Source: Macromonas bipunctata (lineage in GTDB: Bacteria; Pseudomonadota; Gammaproteobacteria; Burkholderiales; Burkholderiaceae_C). From it: a stretch of DNA of 49,957 nucleotides. The DNA is taken from the NCBI RefSeq assembly GCF_002837135.1, contig NZ_NWBQ01000031.1:1-49957 (forward strand), in the 5' to 3' direction. The position numbers and the translations under genes are program-made. Below are positions 48,317-49,957 of this stretch, piece by piece (the first letter of the stretch is position 1; each line of letters starts with the position of its first letter). The notes beneath the pieces are model-generated. The model searched no databases and had not been told where the DNA came from. It was given only the letters and a program-made list of their open reading frames with translations.

Positions 48317-49727
48317 TCAAGAAATTCATCGACAAACTGCTGGGCAAGAACGACGCCCCGACTTCCTTCTTTGGCCAGCGCGAGGACGTGCCCGTGGAGG
48401 TGCACGGCATCGACCGCACGCTGGTGGACGATTGCGCGCTCGACACCGTCTACACCTTGCAGGACGCTGGTTTTGAGGCCTACATCGTGGGCGGCGCGGT
48501 GCGCGACCTGCTGCTGGGCCTGCGCCCCAAGGATTTTGACGTCGCCACCAACGCCACGCCCGAGCAGGTCAAGCGGCTGTTCCGCAAGGCGTTCATCATC
48601 GGGCGGCGTTTCCGCATCGTGCACGTGATCCACAGCGAAGGCCGGCGCAGCGAGGTGATCGAGGTCTCGACCTTCCGCGCCCACCTCGACAGCGCCGACG
48701 CGACGCAGATCTCGGGCAACGAGCGCAGCCAGCGCCACCAGCTGGAGCAGACCGCGCACGCCGTGGACGCCAGTGGCCGCGTGCTGCGCGACAACGTGTG
48801 GGGCAGCATCGAGCACGACGCGGCGCGGCGCGACTTCACCATCAACGCCATGTACTACGACCCGGACACCGAGGTGGTGGTCGATTTCCACCACGGCATC
48901 CGCGACGCGCGCAACCGCGTGCTGCGCATGATTGGCGACCCGGCCACGCGCTACCGCGAGGATCCGGTGCGCATCGTGCGGGCGGTGCGCTTTGCGGCCA
49001 AGCTCAGCGGGCTGGGCTTTGCCTTCGAGGCCAAGACCCGCGCCGCCATTGCGCCGTGCCGCCACCTGCTGGCCGACATTCCGCCCAGCCGCCTGTTCGA
49101 CGAGATGATGAAGCTGCTGCAGACTGGGCACGCCATCGACAGCATCGCCCAGCTGCACGCCACCGGCCTGTCGCGCGGCATCTACCCGCTGCTGGAGGTG
49201 GTGGTGCAGCGCGCCGAGGAGCCGCTGGTGCGCAACGCGCTGGAGGACACCGACCGCCGCGTGCAGGCGGGCAAGCCCGTGGTGCCGAGCTTCTTGCTGG
49301 CGTGCGTGCTGTGGCGCGACGTGCAGGAGGGGTGGCAGCGCAACCTGCAAGCGGGCCAGGCCAGCTCCGAGGCGCTGGAAAACGCCGTCGATGACGTGTT
49401 CGAGTCCCGCATCGGCGACGTGTCGGGCCGGGGCCGTCTGGCGGTGGACATGCGTGAGGTCTGGGCCATGCAGCCGCGCTTTGAGCGCCGCACCGGGCAG
49501 GGGCCGATGTCGCTGGTGCAGCAGCCGCGCTTTCGCGCTGGGTTTGACTTCTTGCTGCTGCGCTCCAGGATCGGCGAAGTGCCCGAGGAGCTGGTGGACT
49601 GGTGGGAGACCTTTCACCTGGCCAACCCGGCCATCCGCCGCGACATGCTGGAAACCATGCGCCTGGAGCAGCAGCGCGCCCGCAACGAGGCCGCCGCCCA
49701 GGCCCGTGCCGCCGCGCGCGCTGGCCG
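48313..49727 (+). CDS. pcnB: Poly(A) polymerase PcnB, 3' end disrupted
   Basis: About 470 aa up to the junction. Class II nucleotidyltransferase head: AYIVGGAVRDLLLGLRPKDFDVATNATPEQVKRLFRKAFIIGRRFRIVHV, with the metal-binding DxD in FDVATN, then RRDFTINAMYYD and the RNA-binding EDPVRIVRAVRFAAKLS region. It polyadenylates RNA 3' ends for decay. The usual basic C-terminal tail is missing. The frame runs on without a stop to the window end because the DNA switches to an ftsA-like sequence at about 49715-49735. In related genomes folK follows pcnB. Confidence 0.85.
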
Positions 49728-49732
49728 TCCTG

Positions 49733-49957
49733 GGCGACCGCGCCGTGCGCCTGCTCAGCCGCCAGGCGCTGGCCGGGGTGATCGAGCCGCGCGTGGAGGA
49801 GATCTTTTTGCTGGTGCAGCAAGTCATCCGCGACTCGGGCTTCGAGGACCGCCTGTCCTCGGGCGTGGTGCTCACGGGCGGCAGTTCCCTGATGGCGGGC
49901 ATGGTGGAACTGGGCGAGGACATCTTCCTCAAGCCGGTGCGCCGAGCTGCAGCGGCT
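49733..49957 (+). pseudogene. ftsA: FtsA C-terminal fragment, out of frame with pcnB
   Basis: In frame 2, GDRAVRLLSRQALAGVIEPRVEEIFLLVQQ... to SSGVVLTGGSSLMAGMVELGEDIFLKPVRR is clearly the C-terminal actin-like domain of FtsA (VVLTGGS phosphate-binding motif and the conserved KPVR). It has no start codon and joins pcnB in a different frame. ftsA normally lies in the dcw cluster, not beside pcnB. This could be a real rearrangement or a mis-assembly at a contig edge. Confidence 0.8.

Noticed and set aside
48178-49932. 584-aa ORF antisense to pcnB
   Set aside because: The plus strand encodes PcnB with all motifs; this is a GC-driven shadow.

Overview
This is a GC-rich, densely packed stretch of a betaproteobacterial chromosome, most likely Burkholderiales and probably Comamonadaceae. 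The grounds are gene content and order: accB-accC-prmA-DUF3426-pfkB, ccsA-PP0621-ampD, trxB-ftsK-lolA-rarA-lysS, an rpoH led by a CIRCE element, and an ATP-cone NrdA carrying inteins. Most of it is ordinary housekeeping DNA. The unusual parts are the intein-split ribonucleotide reductase, a small AT-rich pilin glycosylation locus, and the two edges of the window.

Layout. 1-1106: the right end of an IS200/IS605-type element (TnpB C-terminus and RNA hairpin) abuts a truncated, internally deleted PAS-GGDEF gene. 1084-3998 (-): pilB-pilC. 4156-8608 (+): accB, accC, prmA, a DUF3426 protein and a PfkB kinase. 8621-15365 (-): nrdA with two LAGLIDADG inteins, nrdB, and a small basic protein, behind two NrdR-like boxes. 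15453-17169 (-): ccsA, PP0621-like, ampD. 17283-19487 (+): ffh, a CbiM-like permease, a 58-aa protein. 19593-21502: pilA (+) converging with an O-antigen-ligase-like gene (-) that contains a heptanucleotide repeat. 21535-27244: an MgtC-like protein (-), then an RsmB-type methyltransferase, an acyl-CoA desaturase and a chemoreceptor (+). 27354-30281 (-): rpmG, rpmB, an HDOD protein, trxB. 30369-37263 (+): ftsK, lolA, rarA, lysS, a small MscS channel. 37254-43914 (-): rpoH, a voltage-gated-type channel, tRNA-Ser(CGA), trpS, a site-2 protease, a YciO/Sua5 protein, an EamA transporter, a PHP phosphoesterase. 43949-46375 (+): murJ, sirB1. 46471-47508 (-): purM. 47642-49957 (+): a HAD phosphatase and pcnB, whose 3' end runs into an out-of-frame piece of ftsA.

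How it works together. AccB/AccC feed fatty-acid synthesis and the desaturase adjusts membrane fluidity. PilB/PilC assemble the pilin PilA, which ends in serine as pilins glycosylated by TfpO/PilO-type ligases do. NrdA/NrdB make deoxynucleotides under likely NrdR control, and NrdA should be inactive until both inteins leave. One intein sits directly behind the thiyl-radical cysteine. The other is followed by glycine rather than the usual Cys/Ser/Thr. RpoH appears to be under HrcA control.

Limits. The edge structures (TnpB/GGDEF and pcnB/ftsA) could be real rearrangements or assembly chimeras, and sequence alone cannot decide. Apart from the NrdR boxes, the CIRCE element and the desaturase promoter, promoter calls are weak. 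No CRISPR array, prophage or rRNA operon was seen. No stretch longer than about 300 bases lacks a gene.
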